From an uncultured bacterium (GTDB taxonomy: Bacteria; Cyanobacteriota; Vampirovibrionia; Gastranaerophilales; Gastranaerophilaceae), in contig CASELF010000028.1 in assembly GCA_949288725.1 (NCBI GenBank), positions 1 through 48,414 on the forward strand: a DNA stretch of 48,414 nt, read 5' to 3'. Shown here piece by piece: positions 33,286 to 43,095 of the stretch. The first letter of the stretch is position 1, and the number at the start of each line of letters is the position of its first letter. The translations under genes were made by a program, and so were the position numbers. A model generated the notes under the pieces. That model worked only from the letters and a program-made list of their open reading frames with translations, did no database searches and was not told where the DNA came from.

Positions 33286-36200
33286 ATGTACATAAAACAG
33301 TTGGAGATAGACAATTTTAAATCATTTGCAAATAAAGCAACAATTCCGTTGTTAGAAGGTTTTACAACGGTATCAGGTCCTAACGGTTCAGGCAAAAGTA
33401 ATATTATAGATAGTATTATGTTTGCGCTAGGATTGAGAACAGGCAGTGCTTTGCGTATTGAAAATTTGTCTGATTTTATAACAACTTTTAATAACCGAAA
33501 TGAAGCTTCTGTAAAGGTTATTTTTGGCGGAGTAGACGGGAATAATGAATTGTCGGTTACAAGAAGTATCAGAAAGACCAAACAAGGTTATGCAAGTACA
33601 TATTACTTAAATGATAAAGTTGATACGCTTACAAATATCCGTTCGATTCTTGAAAGATACAATATCACCCCTAATAGTTTCAATGTAATGATGCAAGGTG
33701 ATGTAACCTCAATTGTAATGAGTTCTCCAAAAGTCAGAAGAGGAATTATTGACGAAATTGCAGGTGTTGCGGATTTTGACAGAAGAATAGAACAAGCGAC
33801 AAATGAATTAAAAACCGTAGAGCAAAGAGTGCAGGCAGCATCTCTTATTTTGAGTGAAGTAGAAAAAACTTTAGAGCAATTAAGAGAAGAAAGAGAAGTA
33901 GCCTTAAAATATAAAGCACTTCAAGACGAGAAAAACGGTCTGGAAGCACAAGTTAATAAAGTTAAATTTTTCGATTTAAAGCGTAATCTTGAAATTGCGC
34001 ATAACAATATTTTGCAAGCGAATAAGCAATTAAAGGAAGAGGAATTTAACAAAAAAGATATAGATGAAAAAATCAAATTAGTTACCGAAAAGTATAAGGA
34101 ACTTGATGAAAAAGTAAAAGCACAAGGTGAAGATGAGCGAAACAAATTAAAAGATGCTCAAAGCGATATTTCGACCAGAATTCAAATTAAAAAGAATGCA
34201 ATAGATTATTCAGACAAGCAAATTCAACAGGGCTTACAGTCTATTGAAAATGCTAAAAACGGTATAGAATCTTATCAAAAGAAAATCGAAAGTGAAAAAT
34301 TAAACATAAAACTTTCAAATGATAAGATTGGAATAATAGAAGGTCAGATTGAAGAAAAGAAAGAAGAATTAAACAAAAAAATTCAAGAAATTTCAGGATT
34401 AAGCAGCAGTGCTGATAAATATATTGCAGAAAGAAATTCAACCTCAAAAGAATTGGATTTGTTAAAAGATAAAGACAACGAATTATTGAAACAATCATTG
34501 CAAAAGGAAGTTGACTTAAAACAGTTAAAAGAGGGTATATCAGAAGCGAAAGAATTTATTTCAAACGCTGAAAAAGCAAAATTAACTTTCGATGATGATA
34601 AGTCACTAAAAGAGTTGCAGGTAAAGGATTTAAAAAGCGAATTAGATGAACTTAAAGAACTTCAATCAAAGACCTTGCAAAGATTGGACGATGCCAAAAC
34701 GGCAATAGACGATTATGAATACGAGGAAAGAGCCGCTTTTCGCAAATTATCAGAAATGGAAGCGACACGAAAGGCAAACTCTTCATCAGGGGCTGCAATT
34801 CCTTTAAATACTGTTATGAATGCAAAATTAGAAGGTGTTCATGGTCCGTTAATGGACTTGGGTAAGGTTGATGAAGAGTATTCAACCGCACTTGATATAG
34901 CATTTGGAGGAAGACTTGCAAATATTGTAGTAGATGATACACATACAGCAAATGTAGCAATGGAATTGTTAAAATCATCAAGAGCAGGCAGAGCAACATT
35001 TTTACCTTTAAATAAGATGAAAAAAGCTCCTACAAAATTACAACTTCCAAAAAATAGCGGAGTTATTGATTTTGCAATTAACTTAGTCGATTTTGATGAT
35101 ATGTATTTGGATGTGTTTTTCTATGCAGTAGCAGATACATTGATAGTTGAAGATGCAGAAGTTGCAGAAGGACTTATCGGCAAATACAGAATGGTAACAT
35201 TAGATGGTAAACTTTACGAAAAATCTGCAGCAATTACCGGTGGTTACATTAAAAAATCAGCATTTGGTTTTGGACAAAATGATGATAAAGAATTAGAAAG
35301 AGCAAAACAAAAACTTAATCAATTACAAGAAAAACACAATCAAGCAATCAAGGAGAAAAAAGAACTTGAAACCAAACTTGAGCAGATAAGGATGGCACAT
35401 TCCGGCGCGTCAACAGAGTATGAAAAGGCAAGACTTGAACTTTCAAATATGACAAAACAATTTGAAAACAGCCAAAATATTTTGGATACAAAAAGAGCAT
35501 ATATTTCAGAAAACGAACCTAAATATGAAAGTTTAAGTGCCGAACTTGATAAAATTGAATCCAAAAGAGTTGATTTGTCTGATAAAATTCAAGTGTTGCA
35601 AGACAAACTCACAGAACTTGATAACTTATTGAATGATAAGGATCTAAAAGAATTAAAAGAAAAAACTCAAGGTATAGAAAGTGATATAAGGAATTTACAA
35701 ACAAAACTTTCAGCCGCAAAAGACGAATTAAAAAGCCACGAAAACAATATCAAATTTAACGAGCAATTAATCGAATCTAAAAACCAAGATATTCAAAATA
35801 CAATCAAGAATAATGAAAATCTTGAAAAAGATAAAGTTGTAATGAGAGATGAAATTGTTCAACTCGAAAAACGATTTGAGGAATTAACAGTTAAAATTTC
35901 TGTAATAGATGAAAAAATTGGTGAACTTCTAAAACAGAAACAAGAAATCAATGATAATTTAATAGAATTGCAAACAAGCAGTAAAGTTAAAGAATCTGAT
36001 TTGGTAAAAATCAGAGAACAAATTGAATCTTATAAAACAAGGAGAAAAGAACTTGAACCTCAATTAAAAGAGGCAGAAAGTATTTTAGAAGATGCCGGTG
36101 TTGAAGTTGCAAAATTAGAGCCTGTAGAAATTTCTATAGACGAATTGAATATAAGAATTCAAAGACTTGATAAGAAAATGAAGGATTTGGGCGATGTTAA

Positions 36201-36777
36201 TATGAGAGCGATTGTATCTTATGAAGAAAAAGCAGCCAAAAAACAAGAATTAGATACAAGAATTTCAACACTAACAACAGAACGCCAGTCAATTTTAGAT
36301 AAAATGAACGGTTTTGAACAAGATAAAAAAGAAGCCTTCATGAAAACATATACGGCGATAAATGAAAACTTCAAAGATATTTATCATCAATTATCAGAAG
36401 GTGAAGGAAGATTGATTCTTGAAAATGAGGATGATCCGTTATCAGCCGGCATGACAATTGAGGCAAAACCGAGAGATAAAACTACAAATAATAAATTAGG
36501 AGCCTTGTCAGGCGGCGAAAAAGCGTTAACTGCTTTAGCATTGGTATTTTCAATTCAGAAATATTTGCCTGCACCATTTTATGCCTTGGATGAGGTTGAT
36601 GCAAGTTTAGACACTATGAACGTAGAAAGAATTGCTGATATGATTAAAAAGCAATCAGCAGATACTCAGTTCTTGGTAGTAAGTCACAGACGTCCAATGA
36701 TTGAAGCAGCAGTGAGAACAATTGGTGTAACGCAAAAAGAAAAAGGTAAAACAAAAGTTACCGGTGTAACTCAATAA
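33286..36777 (+). CDS. smc: Chromosome partition protein SMC
   Basis: SMC is the ATP-driven loop-extruding subunit of the condensin-like complex with ScpA and ScpB. The 1163-aa protein has Walker A GPNGSGKSN (31-39), two long coiled coils, a hinge around residues 500-680 (PLNTVMNAKLEGVHGPLMDLG), and the C-terminal signature LSGGEKALTALALVFSIQ with Walker B FYALDEVDASLD. The order head-coil-hinge-coil-head and length match the bacterial family. scpA follows after 17 nt and scpB overlaps it, so the whole complex is encoded in one operon. Confidence 0.96.
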   Translation: MYIKQLEIDNFKSFANKATIPLLEGFTTVSGPNGSGKSNIIDSIMFALGLRTGSALRIENLSDFITTFNNRNEASVKVIFGGVDGNNELSVTRSIRKTKQGYASTYYLNDKVDTLTNIRSILERYNITPNSFNVMMQGDVTSIVMSSPKVRRGIIDEIAGVADFDRRIEQATNELKTVEQRVQAASLILSEVEKTLEQLREEREVALKYKALQDEKNGLEAQVNKVKFFDLKRNLEIAHNNILQANKQLKEEEFNKKDIDEKIKLVTEKYKELDEKVKAQGEDERNKLKDAQSDISTRIQIKKNAIDYSDKQIQQGLQSIENAKNGIESYQKKIESEKLNIKLSNDKIGIIEGQIEEKKEELNKKIQEISGLSSSADKYIAERNSTSKELDLLKDKDNELLKQSLQKEVDLKQLKEGISEAKEFISNAEKAKLTFDDDKSLKELQVKDLKSELDELKELQSKTLQRLDDAKTAIDDYEYEERAAFRKLSEMEATRKANSSSGAAIPLNTVMNAKLEGVHGPLMDLGKVDEEYSTALDIAFGGRLANIVVDDTHTANVAMELLKSSRAGRATFLPLNKMKKAPTKLQLPKNSGVIDFAINLVDFDDMYLDVFFYAVADTLIVEDAEVAEGLIGKYRMVTLDGKLYEKSAAITGGYIKKSAFGFGQNDDKELERAKQKLNQLQEKHNQAIKEKKELETKLEQIRMAHSGASTEYEKARLELSNMTKQFENSQNILDTKRAYISENEPKYESLSAELDKIESKRVDLSDKIQVLQDKLTELDNLLNDKDLKELKEKTQGIESDIRNLQTKLSAAKDELKSHENNIKFNEQLIESKNQDIQNTIKNNENLEKDKVVMRDEIVQLEKRFEELTVKISVIDEKIGELLKQKQEINDNLIELQTSSKVKESDLVKIREQIESYKTRRKELEPQLKEAESILEDAGVEVAKLEPVEISIDELNIRIQRLDKKMKDLGDVNMRAIVSYEEKAAKKQELDTRISTLTTERQSILDKMNGFEQDKKEAFMKTYTAINENFKDIYHQLSEGEGRLILENEDDPLSAGMTIEAKPRDKTTNNKLGALSGGEKALTALALVFSIQKYLPAPFYALDEVDASLDTMNVERIADMIKKQSADTQFLVVSHRRPMIEAAVRTIGVTQKEKGKTKVTGVTQ

Positions 36778-36794
36778 AATGAGAAAAAGGAATT

Positions 36795-37631
36795 ATGACA
36801 AACAATAACGACAATACAATAAAACTTGAAGATGTAGAGATAGCAAAATACGGTACAAGCGGAACGTTTGATGCTAATGATGGTATTGGAATTCTTGTTG
36901 ATATGGCAAAATCAGGCAAGATTGACCCGTGGAATATTGATATTCTTGATGTTACCGAAAAATATCTTCAAAGAATGATTGAATTAAAGACAATGAATTT
37001 GCGAGTAGCAAGCAGAACATTGTTATTTGCCTCAATTTTGTGCAGATTACAGTCAAATATATTGGCGGGAGTGACGTTAGAAGAATTCCAAGATGAAGAT
37101 GATGCTGTTGCAGAATATGATGATGACGGTTTTCCTCTTGAATATAATGATGATGCTGAATTTATTCCGTCAAGTAATGTCGTAAGTTTTGATGAAGCAC
37201 TTCAAAGAAGAACCAGTATAAGACTTAATCGAAATCGAGTTGTTACATTGAAAGACTTGATTAAACAATTAGAATTTTATGAAAAACTTGAAAAACGTGT
37301 TTCGATGAAGAATGCTCATGAAAGAGCAAAACGCCATGTTCGGAACTATTCACGATTAACACCTGAAGAAATTGTTTCAATGGCGCACGAAGAATATATT
37401 GAAGAATCGGTCTTAAAGTTAAAAGACAATTTGGAGCAAATATTTGAACATCAGGATAAGATTGAATTAAATGAATTAACAATGCTGGGTATGGATAGAA
37501 TGAGTGCATATATTGCGTTGTTGTTTCTAAGCAGGGATACTGATTATGAATTGGAGCAGGAAGAATTTTATTCTGATTTATACGTAGTAAAGGGTGGAGA
37601 AAAGAATGCAGACACAGCAGTTGAAATCTAG
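36795..37631 (+). CDS. scpA: Segregation and condensation protein A
   Basis: ScpA is the kleisin that bridges the SMC heads and binds ScpB. The 278-aa protein has the N-terminal kleisin signature GIGILVDMAKSGKIDPWNIDILDVTEKYL, an acidic central linker (EDDAVAEYDDDGFPLEYNDDAEF) and a C-terminal winged-helix-like region. AAAAGGAAT precedes the ATG. The gene lies between smc and scpB, overlapping the scpB start by 26 nt. Confidence 0.94.
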   Translation: MTNNNDNTIKLEDVEIAKYGTSGTFDANDGIGILVDMAKSGKIDPWNIDILDVTEKYLQRMIELKTMNLRVASRTLLFASILCRLQSNILAGVTLEEFQDEDDAVAEYDDDGFPLEYNDDAEFIPSSNVVSFDEALQRRTSIRLNRNRVVTLKDLIKQLEFYEKLEKRVSMKNAHERAKRHVRNYSRLTPEEIVSMAHEEYIEESVLKLKDNLEQIFEHQDKIELNELTMLGMDRMSAYIALLFLSRDTDYELEQEEFYSDLYVVKGGEKNADTAVEI

Positions 37632-38121
37632 GATAGAAGCGGTTCTATTTGTGACTGCAAAGGCATTAACACTTGATGAAATTGCAGTTTATTTAGATTG
37701 CGAAGCAGAAGAAATAGAAGAAGCAATATTAGAATTAATCATGGATTATGCAGCAAGAGATGGTGCATTGGAAATTGATGATGAAAACGGTTATATTTTG
37801 CAAGTAAAAGAAGAATATAGTGATATTGTAGAAAAAATTTGTCCTATAGATTTAAAACCGGCAGTGTTGAGAACATTGCTTGTAATAGCCTTAAAAGAGC
37901 CTATTCGTCAGACTGAACTTGTTAAACTTCGTTCAGCGGCTTATGAGCATGTTGCAGAGTTAGTTGAAAAGGGCTTAGTTGCTAAATTCAAAGATAAAAA
38001 TGGACGTAGTATAAATATCAAAACAACCGCAAAATTTGCTGAATATTTCAAATTAAAAGGTGATACAAGAGCATTGGCTCAACAATTAGAAAAAGAATTG
38101 GAAGAAAAATCACATGCGTAA
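37606..38121 (+). CDS. scpB: Segregation and condensation protein B
   Basis: ScpB dimerises and binds ScpA to complete the SMC complex. The 171-aa product has two winged-helix domains: SRIEAVLFVTAKALTLDEIAVYL and LRTLLVIALKEPIRQTELVKLRSAAYEHVAELVEKGLV. An in-frame GTG lies at 37594, but ATG 37606 is preferred because GGTGGAGA precedes it by 6-9 nt and the homologous N-terminus begins there. It overlaps scpA by 26 nt and the next gene by 8 nt, indicating translational coupling. Confidence 0.92.
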   Translation: MQTQQLKSRIEAVLFVTAKALTLDEIAVYLDCEAEEIEEAILELIMDYAARDGALEIDDENGYILQVKEEYSDIVEKICPIDLKPAVLRTLLVIALKEPIRQTELVKLRSAAYEHVAELVEKGLVAKFKDKNGRSINIKTTAKFAEYFKLKGDTRALAQQLEKELEEKSHA

Positions 38122-39397
38122 ATTTTTACTATTTGTTTTATTTATAGTACTGGCAGCTGCATTATTTTACAAATCTCCATTTTCTGCTTTGTATAATTAC
38201 AATAAAGGAAAAGAGTTATATACCGCAGGTGGTTATGAACAATCAATACCGTATTTTGAACGTGCACTATTTGCCAAGCCAAAAGATAGTTTGATGCGTT
38301 ATACCTATGTTCTGGCATTGTCAAAAGCAAAACCGACATATTCTGTGCAGAAAAAATTATACAAAATTGCAACTGAGCAACCGCAAGATGAAGCTGCAAA
38401 AACTGCAAGATTAAAGGCTTTAAATTTAAAATACAAATTAATAGCAAATTATAAGAATAATTATATAACTAATGCAATTTATGGGGACGATATTTTACGT
38501 TGGGATATTAGATCATTCCCGTTAAAAATATATATTGAAAACCCTGATGATGTTCCTGCATATTATGTAACTAATATCAATAAGGCATTTGATAAATGGG
38601 CGAGCAAGACGAATTTTGTGAAATTTACACAAGTAAATGATGAAAAAAATGCAGATATTTTAATTTCTTTTAAAGATATTCCAGCAGGTACTTGCACTGG
38701 GAAAATTTGTAATTATACAGTTGCATATACTGAACCGGAAGTCAGCGGTAAAAATCTTTTAAAGAAAATGCACCTAACTTTTTATAAAACGAATCCTCGT
38801 AATGACAGATTTTCTGAATATGAAGTTTATAATACAGCCCTTCATGAAATCGGTCATACTTTAGGTATAATGGGGCACAGTGACTTTCCAATGGATATAA
38901 TGTATGCGCAAAAAGAAACAAGTTCAACTTATATGCCATCTTTGACTTCACAAGATTTGAATGCTCGAGATATAAATACATTGATTTTACTTTACAGAAT
39001 AGAACCAACAATTAGCAATACACCAAATCTTAGTAGTGAAACATTCTATTATGCGCCTTTGATTATCGGAGAAGATGAAGAAAGAATTCAAAAGAAAATT
39101 CAAGAATATTCAGATTATATAAGTCGATATCCAAATATCTCATCAGGATATATAAATTTAGCATCAGCATACGCAGATAGCGGAGAGTTTGATAAAGCAT
39201 TGTCAACACTAAATAAAGGTTCAATGTATGTTCAATCGAATGATGAAAGGTTTTTAATCGAATATAATAAAGCAGTAATATATTTTAATCAGCAAAAATA
39301 TTCTCAGGCTCTCGAGGCTGCAAATAATGCAAAATCAATTAAAGATGATAGTGCAGTTAATGAATTGATAGAAGAAATAAATCAAATTCAGCAGTAA
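38114..39397 (+). CDS. Membrane-anchored matrixin-like metallopeptidase with TPR repeats
   Basis: The 427-aa protein starts with one membrane helix (FLLFVLFIVLAAALFY). A TPR-like region (about 25-75, YNKGKELYTAGGYEQSIPYFERAL) is followed by a protease domain with the extended zinc motif HEIGHTLGIMGH (H244, E245, H248, H254) and a Met-turn DIMYA, as in M10 metzincins. A second TPR region (about 340-410) closes the protein. No propeptide Cys switch is obvious. It should act outside the inner membrane, with unknown substrate. It overlaps scpB by 8 nt, an unusual partner for condensin genes. Confidence 0.85.
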   Translation: MRKFLLFVLFIVLAAALFYKSPFSALYNYNKGKELYTAGGYEQSIPYFERALFAKPKDSLMRYTYVLALSKAKPTYSVQKKLYKIATEQPQDEAAKTARLKALNLKYKLIANYKNNYITNAIYGDDILRWDIRSFPLKIYIENPDDVPAYYVTNINKAFDKWASKTNFVKFTQVNDEKNADILISFKDIPAGTCTGKICNYTVAYTEPEVSGKNLLKKMHLTFYKTNPRNDRFSEYEVYNTALHEIGHTLGIMGHSDFPMDIMYAQKETSSTYMPSLTSQDLNARDINTLILLYRIEPTISNTPNLSSETFYYAPLIIGEDEERIQKKIQEYSDYISRYPNISSGYINLASAYADSGEFDKALSTLNKGSMYVQSNDERFLIEYNKAVIYFNQQKYSQALEAANNAKSIKDDSAVNELIEEINQIQQ

Positions 39398-39423
39398 GTA
39401 TTTTACAGAAATAAAAAAACAAT

Positions 39424-39463
39424 AAAAGAGGCGCAGGTTATAAAAATAACCTGCGCCTCTTTT
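39424..39463. terminator. Terminator of the smc operon (bidirectional)
   Basis: A perfect 17-bp stem (AAAAGAGGCGCAGGTTA with its complement) and a TAAAAA loop, with T residues on both outputs. It separates the smc operon from the convergent ferritin gene. Confidence 0.9.
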
Positions 39464-39483
39464 AAAAATCAATTTAAAATCAA

Positions 39484-39993
39484 CTATCCAATAACCGGAG
39501 CAACAAAAGTTCTTGCTGCTAAGTCTTTGTCTAGTTGAAGTAGAGCGTTTTTATCTTCTCCGATAAGTTTTAATGTTGCTAAAACACCACTAACTGTTGC
39601 TTCTTCTTCAACTTGTTCTTTTAGATACCAGTCAAGAAGTTTTAGAGCTGCTCTATCTTTTACTTCTTCAGCAACGTCAGCAAGGTGGTTAATTCTTGAA
39701 GTTACATATTCTTCATGTTTAAGAACTTCTTCAAAAATTTCTAGTGGTGAATTACCTTTAAATTCAGGTTTATCAATTGCTCTCAAGTCAATTTTACCAC
39801 CTCTTTCGTTAAGGTAGTCATATAAACCCATAGCATGAGCGTGTTCTTCTTGAACTTGTACATCAAACCAGTTTACAAATCCTTGTAAATTTTGTTCTAA
39901 GAAGTAAACTTTCATTGCTAAATAAAGATATTCAGAATATAATTCTTTATTAATTTGTACGTTAAATTCTTCTTCAAGTTTTGCATTTATCAT
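39484..39993 (-). CDS. Ferritin (non-haem, FtnA type)
   Basis: Ferritin stores iron as a 24-subunit cage, oxidising Fe(II) at a di-iron site. The 169-aa product has all ferroxidase ligands at the canonical positions: E17, E50, H53, E94 and Q127 (motifs NKELYSEYLYLAM, VQEEHAHAMGLYDY, HEEYVT and LKEQVEEE). ATG 39993 is preceded by a very strong Shine-Dalgarno AAGGAGGG, whereas the frame's upstream start at 40053 has none and adds an unrelated basic tail. Monocistronic. Confidence 0.94.
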   Translation of the reverse strand: MINAKLEEEFNVQINKELYSEYLYLAMKVYFLEQNLQGFVNWFDVQVQEEHAHAMGLYDYLNERGGKIDLRAIDKPEFKGNSPLEIFEEVLKHEEYVTSRINHLADVAEEVKDRAALKLLDWYLKEQVEEEATVSGVLATLKLIGEDKNALLQLDKDLAARTFVAPVIG

Positions 39994-40082
39994 ATAGATA
40001 ACCCTCCTTTTTATATCTCTCAACGCTTTTAGTATAGCACAAAAATGGAACAATAAATTGTCTAAATTGGATATAACAACAA

Positions 40083-40109
40083 GGCGGAAATTATTTAATA
40101 ATTTCCGCC
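40083..40109. terminator. Hairpin terminator downstream of dxs
   Basis: GGCGGAAATTATT and AATAATTTCCGCC are separated by one base, a 13-bp palindrome 7 nt past the dxs stop on the minus strand. The following minus-strand tract is TTGTTGTT, so termination is probable but not classic. Confidence 0.65.
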
Positions 40110-40116
40110 CGATTGT

Positions 40117-41889
40117 TTATTTACAAACTTTTTCACTAATTACGTTTTGGATATCTTCAACAATAAGTTCTTTAGTCAAATGATATCGTTTATATAATTC
40201 ATCAAGTGGAATTCTATCTGTAAATTCTTTTTTAGAACCGAAATTCAGTGTTTTAACATTTGAATTTCCGTAGAATCTTGAAATTTTTTCACCAAAACCA
40301 CCGTCTAACATTCCATCTTCTAATGTTATTACAAGTTCGTGATTTTGTTTTAATTCTTCAAGTAAAACTTCATCAATTCCTGTAGTATATATAGGATTGA
40401 TTAAAGTTGCATTGATATTGAGTTTTTTCAAAAGTTCATCTTTAACCTCGCAAGCTAGATTGAAGAAGTTTCCAAGTCCCAAGATAGCAACTTTTTCACC
40501 TTTTGAAATAAGTTTATATTTATTTATTTGAGAATAATCTGTATTATCAGGAATTCCTGTTGACATAAGTTCAGTCATTGGAACTCTTATTGCTATCGGG
40601 TGTTCGTTTTGATTATAAGAATATTCAAGCATTGCAAGATATTCTTCTTTGTTTGTTGGTGACATATATACAAGATTAGGAATATTACTGATTAGAGGAA
40701 TATCGAATGTACATAAGTGAGTTGCATCGGCATTAGATATTCCGCCCCAATAAACAAGCATTGTTATTGGTGAATTATTTAATCCCAAATCTTGAGATAA
40801 TTGGTCATAAGTTCTTTGTATGAATGAACTCATAACAGTAAATATCGGTTTTGCACCATTTTTAGCAAGCGCAGAAGCATAAGCAACTGCATGTTCTTCT
40901 GCTATACCAACATCTGTATAATGTTCTCCAAGTTCTTTTCTGTATTCTTTATCAAATCCGAATACTCCAGGTGTTCCTGCTGTTATTACTATTGTTTTGG
41001 AATCAGATTTTATTTTATCTTTGATAAATTTTTTAGTTATTGAGGTATAACTTTCAGGCTCCGGCGTAGAAATGTGGGCTTGAATTTGGTCTAATTGTCC
41101 CGGCATAATATAGTGGAAAGTTTCTTTATCAGCTTCTGCTAAAGCAAGACCTTTTCCTTTTAGTGTATGAATATGTATAACAGTTGGTTTTTTAGTGTCT
41201 TTTACTTTTTCAAAAGCACAAATCATATCTTGAACATTGTTACCGTTTTCAACATATAAGTATTCAAAACCTAGAGATTTAAAGAAATTACATTCAGAAT
41301 TTCCTTTTGTTTCTCTTAGAGTTTTTAAGTTTCCGTATAATCCGCCATGGTTTTCGGCAATAGACATTTCGTTATCATTTACAACAATTATGATGTTACT
41401 ATTTAATGTTGCGGCGTTGTCTAATCCTTCCAGTGCTTCTCCTCCGCTTAAAGAACCGTCACCAATAAGTGCGATTACATTATAATTTTCGCCTTTTAAG
41501 TTTCTTGCTTTTGCAATACCTGTTGCAAGGCTTACAGAAGTTGAGGTGTGTCCGATTTTAAATAAATCATATTCACTTTCTTCAGGTGCTGTGTAGCCTG
41601 TGTATTTTAAATATTTATCAGGATCTGTAAAACCTTCTTTACGTCGTGTTAGAATTTTGTGCGGATAGCATTGGTGAGAAACATCATAAATAACTTTATC
41701 ATTTGGCAGGTCAAAAACATAATGTAGTGCAATGGTTGCTTCTACTATTCCTAAATTAGGTGCCATGTGTCCGCCTATGGTGTTTACTTTTTTTATTATC
41801 AATTCTCTCATTTCATTAGCAAGAGAATTCATTTCTTCTATAGATAAATTTTTAACATCTTTAGAATCATAAACTTTGTCTAAAATCAT
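40117..41889 (-). CDS. dxs: 1-deoxy-D-xylulose-5-phosphate synthase (divergent form)
   Basis: DXS condenses pyruvate and glyceraldehyde-3-phosphate, opening the MEP route to isoprenoids. The 590-aa protein has GGHMAPNLGIVE, HQCYPHKILT, GHTSTSVSLATG, the ThDP site GDGSLSGGEALEGLDNA and the catalytic Glu in VGIAEEHAV. It is about 30-40 residues shorter than typical DXS and deviates in otherwise invariant spots (SIAENHGGLYG for the usual SISPNVGALS type). A second transketolase-like role cannot be excluded. AGAGGA lies 4-5 nt before the ATG; divergent from mnmA across 131 nt holding AT-rich promoter-like sequence. Confidence 0.85.
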   Translation of the reverse strand: MILDKVYDSKDVKNLSIEEMNSLANEMRELIIKKVNTIGGHMAPNLGIVEATIALHYVFDLPNDKVIYDVSHQCYPHKILTRRKEGFTDPDKYLKYTGYTAPEESEYDLFKIGHTSTSVSLATGIAKARNLKGENYNVIALIGDGSLSGGEALEGLDNAATLNSNIIIVVNDNEMSIAENHGGLYGNLKTLRETKGNSECNFFKSLGFEYLYVENGNNVQDMICAFEKVKDTKKPTVIHIHTLKGKGLALAEADKETFHYIMPGQLDQIQAHISTPEPESYTSITKKFIKDKIKSDSKTIVITAGTPGVFGFDKEYRKELGEHYTDVGIAEEHAVAYASALAKNGAKPIFTVMSSFIQRTYDQLSQDLGLNNSPITMLVYWGGISNADATHLCTFDIPLISNIPNLVYMSPTNKEEYLAMLEYSYNQNEHPIAIRVPMTELMSTGIPDNTDYSQINKYKLISKGEKVAILGLGNFFNLACEVKDELLKKLNINATLINPIYTTGIDEVLLEELKQNHELVITLEDGMLDGGFGEKISRFYGNSNVKTLNFGSKKEFTDRIPLDELYKRYHLTKELIVEDIQNVISEKVCK

Positions 41890-42020
41890 ATAGTCCTCTC
41901 TTTCATTATTATAATTATATTATATTGTAAATAAAATTAAAATTATAGAGTGGATATGTTTTTATTGATTTATAAAAGTCTTTATAGTAGTTTATTATAG
42001 GACTTTGGAAAGAGGTAGCA

Positions 42021-43094
42021 ATGAAGATATTGATAGGTTTATCAGGCGGAGTAGATTCGACAGTTGCCGCATTAATATTAAAACAGCAAGGTTATGACCT
42101 TATTGGCGCAACTATGTCTATTTGGGGCAAACAAGGCGAAGAAGCGATAAGATTAGGGCATAAAAATGCTTGTTACGGTCCTGATGAACTTGAAAGTATA
42201 GAAGGCGCTAAAAAGATATCTGAATTGCTCGGGATTCCTTATCATGTATGTAATTGTGTTGATGCATACGAAAAAATTGTTTTAGAAAATTTTAGATCAG
42301 AATATGTTCAAGGCAGAACTCCAAATCCTTGTATATGGTGTAATGCTTATATTAAATTTGGCGCACTTCCTTTAGTTGCCAAACAGGATGGAATAGAGTT
42401 TGACAAATTTGCAACAGGCCATTATGCTCGAGTTGAGGAAGTAGATGGTCAATTCTTATTAAAAAGAGGAGTTGCGCCTAAAAAAGATCAATCCTATTTT
42501 CTATACAGATTAAAGCAAGACCAATTAAAAAATATTATTTTACCGTTGGGCGGTTATACAAAAGAAGAAATTCGTCAAATAGCCAAAGATAACGGCTTAG
42601 CAGTTGCAGACAAACCTGACAGTCAGGATTTTTATGGCGGAGATTATAATGAGTTATTACAACTTGATGAAAAACCTGGTAATATTGTGAGCCCTGATGG
42701 AAAAATTCTTGGCAAGCATAAAGGTATATGGAATTATACGGTAGGTCAAAGAAAAGGTATTGGAATTTCATCAACAGAACCTTTGTATGTTTTGGAATTG
42801 AGAAAGGATACAAATGAAGTTGTAATTGGACCGGCGGATAAGACATTTAAAAAATCTCTTATTGCAACAAATTTGAGTTGGGTTTTAGATGAACCGTTAA
42901 GAGAAGAAAAACGAGTTAGTGCAAAAATTCGCTCAACTCAACAACCTGTTGATGCTACAGTAAAACCTATTGATGACGATCATTTTGAACTTATTTTTGA
43001 TGATATGCAAAAATCAATAGCAATAGGTCAATCAGCAGTGCTTTATGATAGAGATACTGTTTTAGGCGGCGGTGTAATTGATTCGGTTAAATAA
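42021..43094 (+). CDS. mnmA: tRNA-uridine 2-sulfurtransferase MnmA
   Basis: MnmA thiolates U34 of tRNA-Lys, -Glu and -Gln. The 357-aa protein has the PP-loop SGGVDS (8-13), RTPNPCIWCN with C104 and C107, FATGHYAR, KKDQSYFLY and the C-terminal QRKGIGIS region. Two features differ from E. coli: the residue aligned with D99 is C104, forming a CxxC, and the second catalytic Cys (C199 in KDSTGICF) is replaced by Tyr205 in PDSQDFYGG. Chemistry may therefore differ, perhaps using an Fe-S cluster. AAAGAGG lies 6-7 nt before the ATG. It converges with hydE with a 1-nt gap. Confidence 0.9.
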   Translation: MKILIGLSGGVDSTVAALILKQQGYDLIGATMSIWGKQGEEAIRLGHKNACYGPDELESIEGAKKISELLGIPYHVCNCVDAYEKIVLENFRSEYVQGRTPNPCIWCNAYIKFGALPLVAKQDGIEFDKFATGHYARVEEVDGQFLLKRGVAPKKDQSYFLYRLKQDQLKNIILPLGGYTKEEIRQIAKDNGLAVADKPDSQDFYGGDYNELLQLDEKPGNIVSPDGKILGKHKGIWNYTVGQRKGIGISSTEPLYVLELRKDTNEVVIGPADKTFKKSLIATNLSWVLDEPLREEKRVSAKIRSTQQPVDATVKPIDDDHFELIFDDMQKSIAIGQSAVLYDRDTVLGGGVIDSVK

Positions 43095-43095
43095 G

